From positions 209,098 through 273,097 of the forward strand of contig ABHC01000004.1 of NCBI GenBank assembly GCA_000171835.1: a stretch of 64,000 nucleotides of DNA, given 5' to 3'. Below the pieces are notes generated by a model. It searched no databases and had not been told where the DNA came from. It was given only the letters and a program-made list of their open reading frames with translations. Source of the DNA: an alpha proteobacterium BAL199. Lineage in GTDB: Bacteria > Pseudomonadota > Alphaproteobacteria > Thalassobaculales > Thalassobaculaceae. The position numbers and the translations under genes were made by a program. This document shows, in pieces, positions 52,649-61,356 of this stretch (positions are counted from its first letter, which is position 1; the number at the start of each line of letters is the position of its first letter).

Positions 52649-53851
52649 CTACAGCTTGGTCCGGCGGGCCAGCGGCTGATTGCCTTCCTCGGTCAACCAG
52701 AAATACAGCAACGCCATCTCGGGGTAGTTCTCGAAGTACTTGGAGTTTTCCTTCGCCTTGTGCATTTTCTGTTTGGCCTCGGTCGACCGAGCCGATTTGT
52801 TCAGCATCCGCGACCAATACACATACACCTCGGACGACCTCGGGTTCAGCCACGCGGCATGCCGGAAGCTCTGCTCCGCCGCCTTGAACCGCTCCAACTC
52901 GGTCTCGGCCACACCCTTGATGGTGTAGGCACTGGCCAGTAGCGCACGGTTGCCGGTCATCGGCCAGTAGGTCGGGTAGATCACTTTTTCCAGGGTCTTC
53001 AGAGCGTCCTCGTAGCGGTCCTCGTGAACATCCAGGAACGCGAGATTCAGGTATCCGACGGACAGTTGGGAATCGGACTCGATGGCCTTCTGGAAGTCGG
53101 CACGGGCGGTCACTACGTCGTTGTCGAGCAACCCCATGATCCCGCGCAGGTTCTCAAGCAGGGCGCGGTGGTCGTGGGTCAGCGACCCTGGAAGGTCGTT
53201 GATCTCCTTGTCGATCATCACCCGACTCGGGTCGACGTCCTCGTTCTTCACGGCCCGTCCGTTCAGGTCGTACAGCAGCGCCAGATAGGGATCGAGCTTT
53301 AGGACGGCCTGGAACGCGGCGTCGCGGATCAGATGGTCGAAATCGTCATCCTTGGAATGCGCCGAGACCTGGATGTCGAAGTACCCGCTTTTCGGATCGT
53401 AGCCCGTCAGCACCAGCTTCAGGGTTTCATCCTCGGCCACCACATACTCGGCGACCCGCCCGTCCGGGCCGTTCTGCACCACCTGCACGCGCTTGGTCGG
53501 GTCCTCGACGATAACGCTGGTCACCATCTTGGGGGGCACGATGCCCATCAGGCTCTGCATCGCGACCAGCGCACCTTCCAGGTTGGCAAACTCCGCCAGA
53601 GCCGCCGAGATCGGCTTGGTCTTGCTCGATTGGATGGACGGTACCGCGATCAGGGTCGGCGTCTTGGTGATCTTCTTCACTTCCGAGATGAAGATGCCGT
53701 CGACCACATACTTCTCGTACCCCTGCTCCTTCACCGACTCCGCGACGGTCGTGTCGAGGTACATTGTGTTTTGATTCACGTAGGTGTCCGTGACCACCAA
53801 GCCGAATGCCGCGAGAACGGCATAGATCGCCGCCAACGTCGTCGGATCCAT
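52649..53851 (-). CDS. membrane-anchored TPR-repeat protein, 400 aa
   Basis: An N-terminal hydrophobic helix (residues ~3-21, LAAIYAVLAAFGLVVTD) anchors the protein. Residues ~25-210 are an alpha/beta region I do not recognise. From ~240 on come TPR-like helices: ARADFQKAIESDSQLSVGYL, RYEDALKTLEKVI and AEQSFRHAAWLNPRSSEVYVYW. ATG 53851 follows GAGGGGGAG; an extension to 54148 has a non-protein-like composition. It is divergent from the NTF2-like gene. The function is unknown. Confidence 0.75.
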   Translation of the reverse strand: MDPTTLAAIYAVLAAFGLVVTDTYVNQNTMYLDTTVAESVKEQGYEKYVVDGIFISEVKKITKTPTLIAVPSIQSSKTKPISAALAEFANLEGALVAMQSLMGIVPPKMVTSVIVEDPTKRVQVVQNGPDGRVAEYVVAEDETLKLVLTGYDPKSGYFDIQVSAHSKDDDFDHLIRDAAFQAVLKLDPYLALLYDLNGRAVKNEDVDPSRVMIDKEINDLPGSLTHDHRALLENLRGIMGLLDNDVVTARADFQKAIESDSQLSVGYLNLAFLDVHEDRYEDALKTLEKVIYPTYWPMTGNRALLASAYTIKGVAETELERFKAAEQSFRHAAWLNPRSSEVYVYWSRMLNKSARSTEAKQKMHKAKENSKYFENYPEMALLYFWLTEEGNQPLARRTKL

Positions 53852-54113
53852 CGAAACTCCCCCTCGCCTGTCCCACATAGCCAGTACGGCTGAAGCGCAC
53901 ATCCTACTCAGGCGTTCATTACTGGGAAGTGAACATTGGTCGCAAAGTGATCGGCGGCGGGTTCGCTGTGGTCGCGTGGAAAATGCCGCTCGAGAACAGG
54001 AGCGGCAACGTCCGGTCGGTCGCCCGCCCGAATGTCGCCCGCCGCGCCATTGCACCGCGGCGAACCCGCGGTTCATACTCCGGCACCCGATCACGCACGC
54101 CACGGAGACGACC

Positions 54114-54533
54114 ATGTCGACCGCGTATGCCGAACTGGCCCAGGCCATGGACCTGTATTTCGACGGTTTCTACACCGGTGACGTCGACACTCTGAAGAAG
54201 GTGTTCCATCCGGATTGCCACCTGATCTCCGGGACCGGCGGCAGTCTGGCGAACGACCCGATGGAGGCGGTCTACGCCCGGGTTCGCGGCCGCGCCAAGC
54301 CGTCGGAAGTCGGTCAGCGCCGCTACGACCACATCCTGTCGATCGATCTTGCCGGCCCGGAGACCGCCCTGGTGACCTGCCGGATCGGTTTGGAGCCGCG
54401 GCTGTACACCGACTACCTCAACTTCGTGAAGCTGGACGGCCAGTGGCGCATCGTCTCCAAGGTCTACACGTGGGTCCCGGTGGCCGAAGCTGCCGGCGCC
54501 CATCCCGTGACTACCGCCCAGGCGGCGGAGTAA
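54114..54533 (+). CDS. NTF2-like (SnoaL/lumazine-binding) protein
   Basis: A 139-residue protein with the NTF2 cone fold: the first helix YAELAQAMDLYFDGFYTGDVDTL (core MDLYFDGFYTGDVDTLKKVF), HPDCHLISG, and the final strands TDYLNFVKLDGQWRIVSKVY. Related "putative lumazine-binding" proteins occur as small enzymes or binding proteins with varied roles. ATG 54114 follows GGAGACG. It sits 10 bp before the iron-sulfur subunit of the Sdh-like operon and is probably its first gene. Confidence 0.82.
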   Translation: MSTAYAELAQAMDLYFDGFYTGDVDTLKKVFHPDCHLISGTGGSLANDPMEAVYARVRGRAKPSEVGQRRYDHILSIDLAGPETALVTCRIGLEPRLYTDYLNFVKLDGQWRIVSKVYTWVPVAEAAGAHPVTTAQAAE

Positions 54534-54543
54534 CCGCGCCGAT

Positions 54544-55284
54544 ATGACGACCGCTACCGACTCCGAAGGCGGGACGCTGGCGGTCGAGATCTGGCGCGGC
54601 AAGGACGCTGGACAGTTCGAGACCTACACCGTTCCCCAGCGGGCCAACCAGACCGTGCTCGACGTGGTCACCTGGATCCAGCGCCACGCCGAGCCGGCAC
54701 TGGCCTATCGGTTCGCCTGCCGGGTCGGCGTGTGTGGCTCCTGCGCGATGACCGTCAACGGCAAGCCGCGCTGGACCTGCCGCACCCACGTCTCCAAGGT
54801 CGCCGGCGAAGGCGCACTGCGGATCGAACCGCTGCGCAACCTGCCGCGCCTGAAGGACCTGGCGGTCGACATGACGCCGTTCTTCGAGAAATGGCAGCGC
54901 GCCCAGGGCCGCTTCACCCCAACCCGCACCCGCAACGATCCGCTGACCACGGTCAGCCCGCAAAGCGCCGGGCGAAAGGCCGCCGACGCCGGGATCGAGT
55001 GCATCAACTGCGCGGTCTGCTACTCGGCCTGCGACGTGGTCGGCTGGGACGACGGTTATCTCGGACCGGCTGCCCTGAACCGCGCCTGGACTCTGGTCAA
55101 CGACGAGCGCGACGGCGACCGGGCCGGGGTGTTGAAGGCCGCATCCTCCGGCGGCGGCTGCCACTCCTGCCACACCCACGGCAGTTGCGTTGAACACTGT
55201 CCGGTCGGCATCAACCCGACCGCCGGAATCGCCGGCCTGAAACGATGGTCGATCGTCGAACTGCTTGGGGGCAAGCTGCCGTGA
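54544..55284 (+). CDS. succinate dehydrogenase/fumarate reductase iron-sulfur subunit
   Basis: A 246-residue SdhB/FrdB-like protein. The 2Fe-2S ligands lie in FACRVGVCGSCAMTVNG and RWTCRTH. The 4Fe-4S site is CINCAVCYSAC and the last cluster region is CHSCHTHGSCVEHCPVGI. Electrons pass along these clusters between the flavoprotein and quinone. It begins 10 bp after the NTF2-like gene and overlaps the next subunit by 4 bp (GTGA). It diverges from the canonical housekeeping SdhB, and the operon order B-C-D-A differs from the usual alphaproteobacterial sdhCDAB. Confidence 0.9.
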   Translation: MTTATDSEGGTLAVEIWRGKDAGQFETYTVPQRANQTVLDVVTWIQRHAEPALAYRFACRVGVCGSCAMTVNGKPRWTCRTHVSKVAGEGALRIEPLRNLPRLKDLAVDMTPFFEKWQRAQGRFTPTRTRNDPLTTVSPQSAGRKAADAGIECINCAVCYSACDVVGWDDGYLGPAALNRAWTLVNDERDGDRAGVLKAASSGGGCHSCHTHGSCVEHCPVGINPTAGIAGLKRWSIVELLGGKLP

Positions 55285-55616
55285 CTCCGGTCGTGCTGTA
55301 TCTGGCGCAGCGCCTCACCGCGTTGATCCTCGCACCGCTGGTGATCGCCCACCTCGTGCTGATCCTGATCGCGGTCGAAGGCGGGCTGACCGCCGCCGAA
55401 ATCCTCAACCGGACTCAGGGCAGCGTCGGCTGGGGCCTGTTCTACGGGCTCTTCGTCGCCGCCGCCGCCGTTCACGCCCCGATCGGGTTGCGCAACGTCA
55501 TCCACGAACACACGCGCTGGACCGGCCGGTCGCTCGACGGGGCAATGCTCGTCTTGGCCGTGCTGCTGGCCGGCCTTGGTGCGCGTGCCGTTCTTGCCGT
55601 GGTGGGCACACCGTGA
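55281..55616 (+). CDS. Sdh/Frd-like membrane anchor subunit 1 (SdhC-like)
   Basis: An 111-residue membrane protein with three hydrophobic helices (~10-30, ~50-67, ~85-107). The histidine in VIAHLVLILIAVEG and the AVHAPIGLRNVIHEHTRW motif resemble heme b ligation and quinone-site regions of cytochrome b anchors. The GTG start at 55281 overlaps the previous stop (GTGA), and its own stop overlaps the next gene in the same way, so the subunits are coupled. Confidence 0.82.
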   Translation: MTPVVLYLAQRLTALILAPLVIAHLVLILIAVEGGLTAAEILNRTQGSVGWGLFYGLFVAAAAVHAPIGLRNVIHEHTRWTGRSLDGAMLVLAVLLAGLGARAVLAVVGTP

Positions 55617-55954
55617 TCCGACCGGCGCGCAACCACCCGGGGTTCTGGGCCTTCGTCGCGCACCGAGTGTCCGGCGTGGCGCTGGCACTGTTTCTGCCGC
55701 TGCACTTCCTGGTCCTCGGCCTGGCGCTGGAGTCGGGCGACGCTCTCGACCGGATGCTGGCGGTCGCCGACCGGCCGGTGTTCAAGATCGCCGAATGGGG
55801 GCTGGTGGTGCTGCTGACCGTCCATCTCTGCGCCGGGCTGCGGGTGATGGCGCTGGAGTTCCTGCCGTGGCGCGACACCCGCAAGGGATTGATCGGCATC
55901 GGCGCGGCAATTGCCCTGCTGGTCGGTGCGCTGTTCATGTTGCGGGCGGGGTAA
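55613..55954 (+). CDS. Sdh/Frd-like membrane anchor subunit 2 (SdhD/C-like)
   Basis: A 113-residue membrane protein with three helices. HRVSGVALALFLPLHFLVLG near the N-terminus and VHLCAGLRVMALEFLPW resemble the SdhC family signature (HRxSG; HxxxGxRH-like). The GTG start overlaps the previous stop. It would pair with the preceding subunit to hold heme and bind quinone in the membrane. Confidence 0.82.
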   Translation: MIRPARNHPGFWAFVAHRVSGVALALFLPLHFLVLGLALESGDALDRMLAVADRPVFKIAEWGLVVLLTVHLCAGLRVMALEFLPWRDTRKGLIGIGAAIALLVGALFMLRAG

Positions 55955-55957
55955 GCG

Positions 55958-57706
55958 ATGGAAGAGTTCGACACCGACATCCTGATCCTCGGCGCCGGTG
56001 GTGCGGGACTGTTCGCCGCCCTGCACGCCCTGCAGGCCGACCCCGACCTGGACGTCACGGTCGCGGTCAAGGGGCTGCTCGGCAAGTGTGGCTGCACCCG
56101 CATGGTCCAGGGCGGCTACAACGTGGCGCTCGACCCGCGCGACAGTCTTGAGCGCCACTTCATGGACACCATCGTCGGCGGCAAATGGCTGCCGCGCCAG
56201 GACCTCGCCTGGCGGCTGATCGAGGGCGCGGTCGAGCGGGTCCGCGAACTAGAGAACGAACTCGGCTGCTTCTTCGACCGCAACCCGGACGGCTCCCTGC
56301 ATCAGAAAGCATTCGCCGGCCAGTCCTTTGACCGCACGGTCCACAAGGGCGACCTGACCGGCATCGAGATCATCAACCGGCTGATGGAGCAGGTCTGGGC
56401 GCGTGGCATCCGCAAGCTTGAGGAGCACAGGGCGGTTGCGCTGATTCCCGCGGCCGACGGCTCCGGCCTGGCGGGCGCGCTGCTGATCGACATGCGCACC
56501 GGCGGCTACCGGATGGTGCGCGCCAAGGCCACCCTGCTGGCGACCGGCGGCGGGCCGACGATGTACCTCTACCACACACCCTCGGGCGACAAATCCTGCG
56601 ACGGCATGGCGATGGCGATGCGCCTCGGCCTGCCGGTCCGCGACATGGAGATGGTGCAGTTCCACCCGACCGGCCTGCTGGCCGGCCTCGACACCCGGAT
56701 GACCGGCACGGTGTTGGAGGAAGGGCTGCGCGGCGCCGGCGGGTATCTGCTGAACGGCGACGGCCGGCGCTTCATGGCTGACTACGACCGGGCCGGTGAG
56801 CGGGCAACCCGCGACGTGGTCAGCCGATCGATCTACGCCGAGATGCGGGCCGGCCGCACCACCCCGATGGGCGGCGCCTGGATCGAGATGAAGCACCTCG
56901 GTCCCGAGAGCGTCGCCAAGCGCTTCCCCGGCATGGTCAAGCGTTGCGCCGATTGCGGCTTCGACCTGGCCGGCGGCCGGGTCGAGGTGGTGCCGACCGC
57001 CCACTACATGATGGGCGGGGTCGAGTTCGAGATCGACACCACCACCGCCATCCCCGGCCTGTTCGCCGCCGGCGAGGATTGCGGCGGGGTGCACGGCGCC
57101 AACCGTCTGGGCGGCAACGGCGTCGCCAATTCCACGGTGTTCGGCGGCATCGCCGGCGACAGCATGGCGCGTTTCGTGGCCCGCAACGCGCCGCTGCGAG
57201 ACCCGGACCGCGCGGCGATCGACGCCGCCGTCGCCCGAGCCGAAACGCCATTCGCGCTGGCGCAGGGCGACCTGGGCGACCTGCGCGACCGGCTGTGGCA
57301 CCTGATGTGGGACGAGGTCGGCATCCTGCGCACCGCCGACGGCCTCAAGCGCGGCCTCGCCGGGCTTGCCGACCTGCGCGCCGAGTTGCACCGCACCGGC
57401 CTCGCCGACGGCGACCGCGCCTTCAACCTGACCTGGCACGACTGGCTGAACCTGGAGAGCCAGATCACGGTCTCCGAAGTGATTGCCACCGCCGCCCTGG
57501 CCCGCGAGGACAGCCGCGGCGCCCATTTCCGCGAGGACTTCCCGGAGACGGGCGACCTGGATACCACCGCCTTCACCCGCATCACTCTCGACGCCACCGA
57601 ACGTCCGCAACTCAGCATGGTGCCGGTCGACTTCACCATCGTGAAACCGGGCGAGAGCCTGATCGACGACGAAGCCGGCGCCCCGCCGGCCAGCGCCGCC
57701 GGATAG
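55958..57706 (+). CDS. succinate dehydrogenase/fumarate reductase-like flavoprotein
   Basis: A 582-residue FAD protein of the SdhA/FrdA/NadB superfamily. The dinucleotide loop is ILGAGGAGLFAALHA. Active-site motifs are present: VQFHPTG, the EEGLRGAGGYLLN loop with its catalytic arginine region, HYMMGGVEFEID and GANRLGGNGVANS. In canonical SdhA the FAD-linking histidine sits two residues into the SHTVAAQGG motif; here the equivalent segment is GCTRMVQGG, with cysteine at that site, so FAD is probably not linked in the usual way. The direction (succinate oxidation, fumarate reduction or another acid) is unknown. It is 3 bp after the membrane subunit. Confidence 0.88.
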   Translation: MEEFDTDILILGAGGAGLFAALHALQADPDLDVTVAVKGLLGKCGCTRMVQGGYNVALDPRDSLERHFMDTIVGGKWLPRQDLAWRLIEGAVERVRELENELGCFFDRNPDGSLHQKAFAGQSFDRTVHKGDLTGIEIINRLMEQVWARGIRKLEEHRAVALIPAADGSGLAGALLIDMRTGGYRMVRAKATLLATGGGPTMYLYHTPSGDKSCDGMAMAMRLGLPVRDMEMVQFHPTGLLAGLDTRMTGTVLEEGLRGAGGYLLNGDGRRFMADYDRAGERATRDVVSRSIYAEMRAGRTTPMGGAWIEMKHLGPESVAKRFPGMVKRCADCGFDLAGGRVEVVPTAHYMMGGVEFEIDTTTAIPGLFAAGEDCGGVHGANRLGGNGVANSTVFGGIAGDSMARFVARNAPLRDPDRAAIDAAVARAETPFALAQGDLGDLRDRLWHLMWDEVGILRTADGLKRGLAGLADLRAELHRTGLADGDRAFNLTWHDWLNLESQITVSEVIATAALAREDSRGAHFREDFPETGDLDTTAFTRITLDATERPQLSMVPVDFTIVKPGESLIDDEAGAPPASAAG

Positions 57707-57728
57707 GCACGTCACCGGAGACGCCCGC

Positions 57729-58973
57729 ATGCCCCACCTCGCCATTGCCCGGTTCTCCCACGAGGGCAACTCGTTCTCGCCGGTGCCGACCGGGCTGCCG
57801 GAGTTCCGGCGCGAGTGGTACCGCGGCCAGGAGGCCGAGGCGGTCTATCGCGGCACCACCACCGAGGGCGGCGGCGCGGTCGCCTTCCTCGACGCCAATC
57901 CCGACTGGCGCGGCACCTTTCTGCGCATGGCCGGTGCGACGCCCGCCGGCCCCGTTACCCGCAACACGTTCGAGACGGTTGTCGGCGAGATCGTCGACGA
58001 TCTGCGCGACGGCGAATGGGACGCCGTGTTCCTGTCCCTGCACGGCGCGATGCTGGTGGACGGCTTGGATCTCGCCGACACCGAGATCATTCGGCGGGTC
58101 CGCGCTGCCGTCGGCCCCAATATGCCGTTCGGCGTCAGCCTCGACCTGCACGCCAACCTCGACCCGAGCATCGCCGATCTCGTCACCTTCGCTGCCGGTT
58201 TCAAGGAGCATCCGCACACCGACATGAAGGAGACCGCCGAGCGGGTGCTCCACGTGCTCGACCGCACGGTGAAAGGCGAGATTCGGCCGGTCGGCCACAT
58301 CGCCAAGCTCGACGCCATCCTGCCCAGCATCAACATGCGCACCGCCGAGGGGCCGATGGCCGAACTGGAGGCGTTCGCGCGCGGGTTGGAGTTCGATCCG
58401 CGGATCCTCGACGCCTCGCCGTTCGGTGGATTCTCCTACGGCGACACCGCCGTGGCCGGAGCCGGTGCGCTGGTGTTCGCCGATGGCGACCGGGAACTGG
58501 CGCGCAGCGCCGCCGAGCGGCTGGTTGAGGAATTTCGCGGGCGACTCGACCGGTTCTACATCACCCTGCCGAGCGCGGAGGAAGGCATTGCCCGGGCATT
58601 GCGCAGCGAGCACCGCTCGGTCGCGGTGATCGACTCCGGTGACAATCCGCTGTCCGGCGGGATCGCCGACACCCCGGAGATGCTGCGCGCCCTGCTCACC
58701 GCCAAGCCGGAGGTGCCGTGCGTGGTCGCCTTCTTCGCCGACCCGAGGATGGTCGAGCGCTGCCACGCGATAGGCGTCGGCGGTTCGATTGAAGGGTTGC
58801 TCGGCGGGCGGATCAGCCGCGACTTCGGTGCCCCCGTCCCATTCGCCGGCGCAGTGCTGCGGCTGACCGATGGCAACTACGTCAATGCCGGTCCGATGAT
58901 GCACGGCCTGCCGATGTCGCTCGGCCGAACGGCGGTCATCGGTGTCGGCCAGGTCAGCATCATCGTGACGACG
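57729..58973 (+). pseudogene. M81-family metallopeptidase (MlrC-like), 3' end cut by IS copy 3
   Basis: 415 codons remain of a protein normally ~480-500 residues long. It has the M81 opening ARFSHEGNSFSP, the metal-region VFLSLHGAMLVDG and SLDLHANLDPSIADLVTFAAGF (core DLHANLDPSIAD), HPHTDMKETA and SFGGFSYGD-like PFGGFSYGDTA. MlrC of this family helps degrade microcystin; others act on small peptides or imides. The IS starts at a codon boundary after SIIVTT, and the frame runs 38 codons into it. The C-terminal segment is lost. It follows the Sdh-like operon by 22 bp and was probably its last gene. Confidence 0.9.
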
Positions 58974-59789
58974 GGTGTTGTCACGTTAACTCGTCGAGTT
59001 AGCAAGTTGGCATGCCGGTCGTTGATCAAGCGGCATGTGCCGCGGATTTCCAAGCTTCGAACGCTTCGAGCCGATGGTAGCGAATGGTGAGGGCGGAACG
59101 ACGGCGGGCTGGGACAGAGTAACGATTGCGGGTTGCGGATTGCATAGACACGAAGCGTTGTAATCCACCCGGTGATCGGAAGCCTTGCATCACCCGCTCT
59201 CGTTTTCGGAAGGGCAAGTGGCTGTTCTCGGCGCGGTTATTGAGCCCCTTGTGTGACCAATGATCAAGGCCAGGCGCGACCTCGCGCTTGGCGGCCCCAT
59301 ATGAGCGCAGTTTGTCCGTAATGATCCTTTTGGGCACGAAGCCCCAACGTTTCATCAGCTTGATCAAAAGCCGCTTTGCAGCGCGCTTGTCTCGCTTCGA
59401 TTGTAAGATTTCCTCAAGAACGACACCGTGTTGGTCGACGGCGCGCCACAGCCAGTATGACCGGCCCGCGATCTTCACGACGACTTCGTCCAGATGCCAA
59501 ACATCACCAGGGCGAGGCTGCCGTCGCCGCAGAACGTGGGCGATCCGGGGACCGAACTTGACGGTCCAGCGCCGGATCGTCTCATACGAAACGTCCACAC
59601 CACGTTCCAGCATAAGCTCCTCGACCTCGCGCAGGCTCAAGTTGAACCGGGCGTAGAGCCAGACAACATGAGAAATGATCTGAGGCGGAAAGCGGTGGCG
59701 CTTGTAGCTGATTTTCTCTGTTTGCATCGACACCGCCTACGCCCGGATCATTGAACCCGCAACCTCAGGCACGTTAACGTGACAACACC
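58974..59789 (-). mobile_element. IS6-family insertion sequence, copy 3 (816 bp)
   Basis: Same element and orientation as copy 1. The flanking 8-mers are TGACGACG (left) and TCCAGGAC (right), with no duplication. It separates the M81 gene from the cut DUF2798 gene. Confidence 0.95.
59026..59727 (-). CDS. IS6-family transposase, copy 3
   Basis: Identical to the transposases at 14046-14747 and 40427-41128, with an intact DDE triad and 233 residues. Reading into its left end from the M81 gene gives a fusion tail; reading into its right end from the DUF2798 gene gives another. Confidence 0.93.
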   Translation of the reverse strand: MQTEKISYKRHRFPPQIISHVVWLYARFNLSLREVEELMLERGVDVSYETIRRWTVKFGPRIAHVLRRRQPRPGDVWHLDEVVVKIAGRSYWLWRAVDQHGVVLEEILQSKRDKRAAKRLLIKLMKRWGFVPKRIITDKLRSYGAAKREVAPGLDHWSHKGLNNRAENSHLPFRKRERVMQGFRSPGGLQRFVSMQSATRNRYSVPARRRSALTIRYHRLEAFEAWKSAAHAA

Positions 59790-59979
59790 TCCAGGACGTT
59801 CCCCACGCCTGCATCCAGACATTGACGAATCCGCTGATCAAACCAACACCGTTCAATGTCGAAATCCCGGAAACGATGCAGGACATCAGGATCGAAATGA
59901 ACAACGGTGTGACGATGGCGCTGTAGCGCGCCGGCAATTTGCGTCGCTGCCGGATCGTCGGTGTGTCGGCGTGGCTCAT
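59790..59979 (-). pseudogene. DUF2798 membrane protein, 3' end cut by IS copy 3
   Basis: 63 codons from ATG 59979. The KLPARYSAIVTPLFISILMS start, the MSCIVSGISTLNGVG helix and the second segment FVNVWMQAWGTSW match DUF2798, a family of small (~75-80 residue) two-helix membrane proteins. Only about 15-20 residues are missing. The frame continues into the IS and stops 17 codons later. Confidence 0.85.
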
Positions 59980-60210
59980 GGCGTTGTCGGTCCGGACAGG
60001 GTGGCGGAGACCATACGATGGTCCGGGTGGCCAATGAAGCCTGCCTCGCCGGAACAAATGTCGTTCTTCAACGTCGTGACTCTCTGCAAGAAACGCGCGC
60101 ACTTCCGTCAAACATCGGTGATTTTTTGCGTTCGAAGAAAGTGATACGCGATTTCGTGGACCCAGATCCCGGTACGCTGCTCCCCTCGAACCACAGCCAA
60201 CGGAGATCCC

Positions 60211-61356
60211 ATGCCCGCGCTGATTGACCATCTGGCCAACCCGAGGGCCGACCGTACGGCACCGCTGCCGGGTGTGCTGACCGCCGGCATCCGGTCCGAG
60301 GCTCAGACGGCTATCCGCGACTGGCCCGGCTACGCGCCGACTCCGCTGATCGACCTGCCGGGCCTGGCCAAGCGGATGGGCGTTGGCGCGGCTCAGTACA
60401 AGGACGAGGCCGGGCGTTTCGGCCTCGGCAGCTTCAAGGCGCTCGGTGGGGCCTACGCGGTGCAACGGCTGGTGCGGCAGTTCGGCAGCGGAACAGGCAT
60501 CACCTTCGCCGCCGCGACCGACGGCAACCACGGCCGCTCGGTCGCCTGGGGCGCCAAGCAGGCCGATTCTCGGGCAGTGATTTACCTGCATGCCGGGGTC
60601 AGCCCGGGTCGGGAGGCGGCGCTGCGCGTGCTGGGGGCCGAGATCGTACGGGTATCCGGCAACTACGACGACAGCGTGCGCCAGTGCGCCCGCGATGCGG
60701 CCGCGAACGACTGGCACGTGGTGTCCGACACCGCATGGGACGGCTACCGCGACACGCCGACCGCGGTGATGGCCGGATACTCCTTGATCGCGGCTGAGAC
60801 GATCGAGCAGATCGGCTCCGACCGGCCGACTCACGTGCTGGTCCAGGCTGGGGTCGGCGGGGTCGCGGCTGCGCTTTGCGCCGAGTTCCGGTCGGCGTTT
60901 GGCGGTGCGGCGCCGCGTTTCGTGGTGGTCGAGCCCTCGCTGGCAGCGTGCCTGCTGGAGAGCGCGCGCCAGGGCGGTCGCACCGAAGTGGCGCTTGCTG
61001 GCGAGACTGTGATGGCCGGCCTGTCCTGTGGCGACCCGTCGCCGCTGGCCTGGGAGATCCTGGACGCCGGCGCCGACGACTTCGTGGCAGTCGATGATGC
61101 TTTCGTGCCACCGGCCATGCGTCTGCTGGCGGCGGGCGAGGGCGGCGATCCGCCGATCGTGGCCGGCGAGTCCGGAGTGGCGGGCCTGTCGGCCTTGCTG
61201 GCGGCGCAGGAACAACCGGCGCTGTGGTCGGCGCTCGGGCTTGGCCGCGACAGCCGGGTGCTGCTGATCGGAACCGAGGGGGCGACCGACCCGGAGATCT
61301 ACAACGCGATCGTTGGACGGACATCGGAAGACGTGATGGCAGGAGGCAAACGATGA
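60211..61356 (+). CDS. dpaL: diaminopropionate ammonia-lyase
   Basis: A 381-residue PLP enzyme that splits 2,3-diaminopropionate (and often D-serine) into pyruvate and ammonia. The PLP lysine is Lys76 in GLGSFKALGGAYAV, matching the E. coli YgeX position closely. ATDGNHGRSVAWGA binds the cofactor phosphate or substrate, and VQAGVGGVAAAL is the glycine-rich phosphate loop. Its stop overlaps the start of the M20 amidohydrolase by 4 bp, so the two are co-expressed, as in many amino-acid catabolic clusters. Confidence 0.92.
   Translation: MPALIDHLANPRADRTAPLPGVLTAGIRSEAQTAIRDWPGYAPTPLIDLPGLAKRMGVGAAQYKDEAGRFGLGSFKALGGAYAVQRLVRQFGSGTGITFAAATDGNHGRSVAWGAKQADSRAVIYLHAGVSPGREAALRVLGAEIVRVSGNYDDSVRQCARDAAANDWHVVSDTAWDGYRDTPTAVMAGYSLIAAETIEQIGSDRPTHVLVQAGVGGVAAALCAEFRSAFGGAAPRFVVVEPSLAACLLESARQGGRTEVALAGETVMAGLSCGDPSPLAWEILDAGADDFVAVDDAFVPPAMRLLAAGEGGDPPIVAGESGVAGLSALLAAQEQPALWSALGLGRDSRVLLIGTEGATDPEIYNAIVGRTSEDVMAGGKR

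Noticed and set aside
56249..57769. 506-codon open frame on the minus strand
   Set aside because: Antisense to the flavoprotein gene, which has intact FAD motifs.
59737..61215. 492-codon open frame on the minus strand ending in IS sequence
   Set aside because: Only the last ~63 host codons (DUF2798 fragment) are real; the rest is antisense to dpaL.
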